A DNA stretch of 6,130 nt from Bacillota bacterium. Lineage in GTDB: Bacteria > Bacillota > Clostridia > Lachnospirales > Lachnospiraceae. Shown piece after piece: positions 4,938 through 6,130 of this stretch; the first letter of the stretch is position 1; each line of letters starts with the position of its first letter. The stretch lies in the NCBI GenBank assembly GCA_023439505.1, contig JAEXNR010000012.1, positions 1-6,130 on the forward strand, in the 5' to 3' direction. Below the pieces are notes generated by a model. The model made no database searches and had not been told where the DNA came from. It saw only the letters and a list, made by a program, of their open reading frames with translations. The translations under genes and the position numbers were made by a program.

Positions 4938-4975
4938 GAAAAATTTATATTTAAAATAGTGATACATTATGCCTG

Positions 4976-5388
4976 TACTTAGAACATGTCTCCATAATTT
5001 GCGATATGTTCAGCATAAAAACATATTCAGGGAAACAAAGGGATACAGATGAATTACTGGGTACTGTTTATATTATAGCAATTAGACGGTGAAGCTGATA
5101 AAGCTAAGCTTGCTTATAAACTGTGACAAAAGCAGAAAGGTTAGTTATTTATTAGCTTATACTAATTAGTTATTAATGTATATTCGATAAGTTTTGATTG
5201 CATATAAAGTTAATGAATTGACTACTAATTTGACTACAACAATCGGACTAATTAATATAACTATTTATCATTTGTGATTAACTATAATATTCTTGTAAAC
5301 GCTTTTAGCTCTATTATCTGCAACAATTGACTACTTCTGATATTTGCTGAATATCTAAAATATTTTGTTAATTTTATAGTACCTTTAA
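4976..5388. other. Gene-free AT-rich stretch with three TTGACTAC repeats
   Basis: No gene with a credible start and length is seen on either strand. The octamer TTGACTAC occurs three times in the same orientation, at 5218-5225, 5230-5237 and 5327-5334; the first and third share the 11-mer AATTGACTACT. They lie 55-171 bp to the left of the tRNA-fMet fragment, where integrase or accessory arm sites would be expected. A short frame at 5049-5126 is interrupted by TAG at 5076 and may be decayed coding sequence. Confidence 0.4.
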
Positions 5389-5433
5389 CTCATAACCCGA
5401 AGGTCGCAAGTCCAAATCTTGCCCCCGCAACCA
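5389..5433 (+). pseudogene. Initiator tRNA-fMet 3' half (attachment site of an integrated element)
   Basis: The segment reads CTCATAA (anticodon loop with CAT), CCCGA (anticodon stem with the initiator-typical CCC), AGGTC, T-arm GCAAG-TCCAAAT-CTTGC, acceptor CCCCGCA, A and CCA. This is the initiator tRNA pattern from the anticodon loop to the 3' end. The 5' half is absent: TTTAA precedes the loop instead of the matching GGG. Truncation at the anticodon loop fits recombination by a tyrosine integrase that uses a tRNA 3' end as att site, leaving the complete tRNA on the other side of the element, outside this window. The T-loop TCC instead of TTC suggests drift after loss of function. Confidence 0.75.
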
Positions 5434-5657
5434 AACGAATCCCTATGACCTGCTCCCCTAGAAATCTACCAATTCAAAAGTGAATCTGAAGGGTCTTTTG
5501 AGTGTCCCCCAAACTGTTTACTTTAGATAAAATTGGGGACAAAGGAGGGGACAGAATCATTAAAAGCCATTATTTTGGAACATAACTATTCCTAAAGACT
5601 AGCAAAGCAAACCTAATAAAACCGGACATTTCGCAGAAAACCCATAGTTAACAATAT
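5434..5657. other. Segment between two tRNA-end repeats, with GGGGACA motifs
   Basis: I see no convincing gene in these 224 nt. GGGGACA occurs directly repeated at 5535-5541 and 5547-5553 (12-bp spacing), and its complement TGTCCCC lies at 5503-5509. Short repeats of this type near att sites often are arm-type integrase sites. The segment may be the residue of a second element inserted in tandem at the same tRNA end. Confidence 0.4.
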
Positions 5658-5676
5658 AATCTTGCCCCCGCAACCA
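5658..5676 (+). repeat. Second copy of the tRNA-fMet 3' end (19-nt direct repeat)
   Basis: AATCTTGCCCCCGCAACCA is identical to 5415-5433 and lies 243 bp further right. It covers the T-arm 3' strand, acceptor and CCA. A strong terminator starts at the very next base, so this copy probably marks the original chromosomal end of the tRNA gene (outer att) while 5389-5433 is an internal junction. Confidence 0.75.
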
Positions 5677-5725
5677 TTGCAATAAAAAACTCTCAGGCAA
5701 ATTGCCTGAGAGTTTTTTATTGCAA
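5677..5725. terminator. Perfect 49-nt palindrome, rho-independent terminator in both directions
   Basis: Two 24-nt arms (5677-5700 and 5702-5725) are perfectly complementary around one A. The core stem CTCAGGCAA/TTGCCTGAG is flanked by A6 on the left and T6 on the right, so it terminates from either side. Its position directly after the tRNA CCA suggests it originally ended the tRNA-fMet transcript. Confidence 0.9.
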
Positions 5726-5761
5726 ATAATACTTCCTCTATTATTCCGTAAATAATATTTG

Positions 5762-5770
5762 TGCTATACT
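5762..5770 (+). promoter_or_regulatory. Extended -10 upstream of the AraC-family gene
   Basis: TG-C-TATACT (5762-5770) is a good extended -10 without a recognisable -35. Transcription from about 5777 would leave a leader of roughly 150 nt before the start at 5929. Confidence 0.35.
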
Positions 5771-5928
5771 TTATTTAAGCAATCCGTATTTCCTGAATGA
5801 TTAAAATACCCCTGTGATATTACATGCAAAAATTTATACTTATTTTAATCTGGATTATTAATACTTCTATTGTGCATAAAGAAGCGAATACCAACTAACT
5901 CTTCAAGTAATATGGGAGTGAACCGATT

Positions 5929-6130
5929 TTGAAAACTGAAGGAAATACATATAAGAAATTCAGCTTTGAGGAAACTTTAAAAAATAATCACATAATGAAA
6001 GAAGATTTTCCCATAGTTATAAGTGAAACTTATGGCATTGATAAATCAAGCGTTATGTTACACTATCATGAATACATTGAAATATGCTTTATAAAACAGG
6101 GGACCGGAACATACTTTATTGATGGCAGCG
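5929..6130 (+). CDS. AraC-family regulator, N-terminal cupin domain (partial)
   Basis: The frame begins at TTG 5929 with GGGAG 10 nt upstream and runs off the right edge after 67 codons. HYHEYIEICFIKQGTGTYFIDG matches the sugar-binding/arm cupin of AraC-type regulators (H-x-H-x-x-x-E-I-x-x-I-x-x-G-x-G-x-x-x-I-x-G). The two C-terminal helix-turn-helix motifs would lie beyond the window. An in-frame ATG at 5995 lacks a ribosome binding site, so TTG is preferred. It lies to the right of the tRNA terminator and is probably host chromosome, not island cargo. Confidence 0.7.
   Translation, partial: MKTEGNTYKKFSFEETLKNNHIMKEDFPIVISETYGIDKSSVMLHYHEYIEICFIKQGTGTYFIDGS

Noticed and set aside
5049..5126. 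Short frame with ribosome-site-like AAGGG and one internal TAG (5076), possibly recoded
   Set aside because: Only 25 codons with an in-frame stop; decayed sequence or chance is far more likely than recoding.
5389..5433. Functional tRNA gene
   Set aside because: The 5' half (acceptor strand, D-arm and 5' anticodon stem) is absent upstream.
1..6130. CRISPR array
   Set aside because: No regularly spaced repeats with unique spacers are visible on either strand.

Overview
The window looks like accessory DNA of a low-GC Gram-positive bacterium (Firmicutes, probably a clostridial or related lineage). It is AT-rich overall, nearly every gene has a strong AGGAGG-type ribosome binding site at 6-10 nt, GTG and TTG starts occur, and the promoters are TTGACA/TATAAT-like, often with an extended -10. 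The species cannot be named from this sequence.

Layout. Positions 1-127 are the end of an insertion sequence (C-terminus of an ISL3-like transposase plus a probable terminal repeat). A 209-aa protein of unknown function follows (176-805). At 860-897, on the minus strand, lies a decayed copy of a tRNA 3' half. A retron occupies 978-2801: a strong promoter with a palindromic operator candidate, a GC-rich structured leader, an RNA bounded by 11-bp a1/a2 inverted repeats (1188-1198 and 1486-1496), a small XRE-type helix-turn-helix protein (1544-1855) and a retron reverse transcriptase (1848-2801). Facing it on the minus strand is a three-gene operon, XRE regulator, ImmA/IrrE-type metallopeptidase and PIN-like protein (4845 down to 2925), which looks like a toxin-antitoxin or stress-switch cassette. 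Some 400 nt of gene-free DNA then lead to the 3' half of an initiator tRNA-fMet gene (5389-5433). A 19-nt direct repeat of its end sits at 5658-5676, directly followed by a perfect 49-nt palindromic terminator. This is the signature of integration at a tRNA 3' end, so 1 to about 5676 is mostly island DNA. The right edge (terminator and the start of an AraC-family regulator, 5929 onward) is probably host chromosome.

The most striking feature is inside the retron RNA. Between a1 and a2 there is a well-formed small gene (1274-1459) for a 61-aa, highly basic protein with a hydrophobic C-terminal helix. Its Shine-Dalgarno (AAAGGAG) is paired in a hairpin with CTCCTTTC, a copy of the 16S rRNA anti-SD core, and a further 14-bp helix encloses the whole start region. 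If reverse transcription primes next to a2 as in known retrons, the cDNA is antisense to this gene. The retron may therefore be a switch in which RNA folding and/or cDNA synthesis keeps a hidden, possibly toxic, small protein silent and the HTH protein controls the promoter. The gene content (RT plus small HTH protein) fits what has been classed as type VI retrons. The hidden protein and the mechanism are inferences from sequence and have not been tested. I cannot tell without a search whether this arrangement has already been described.
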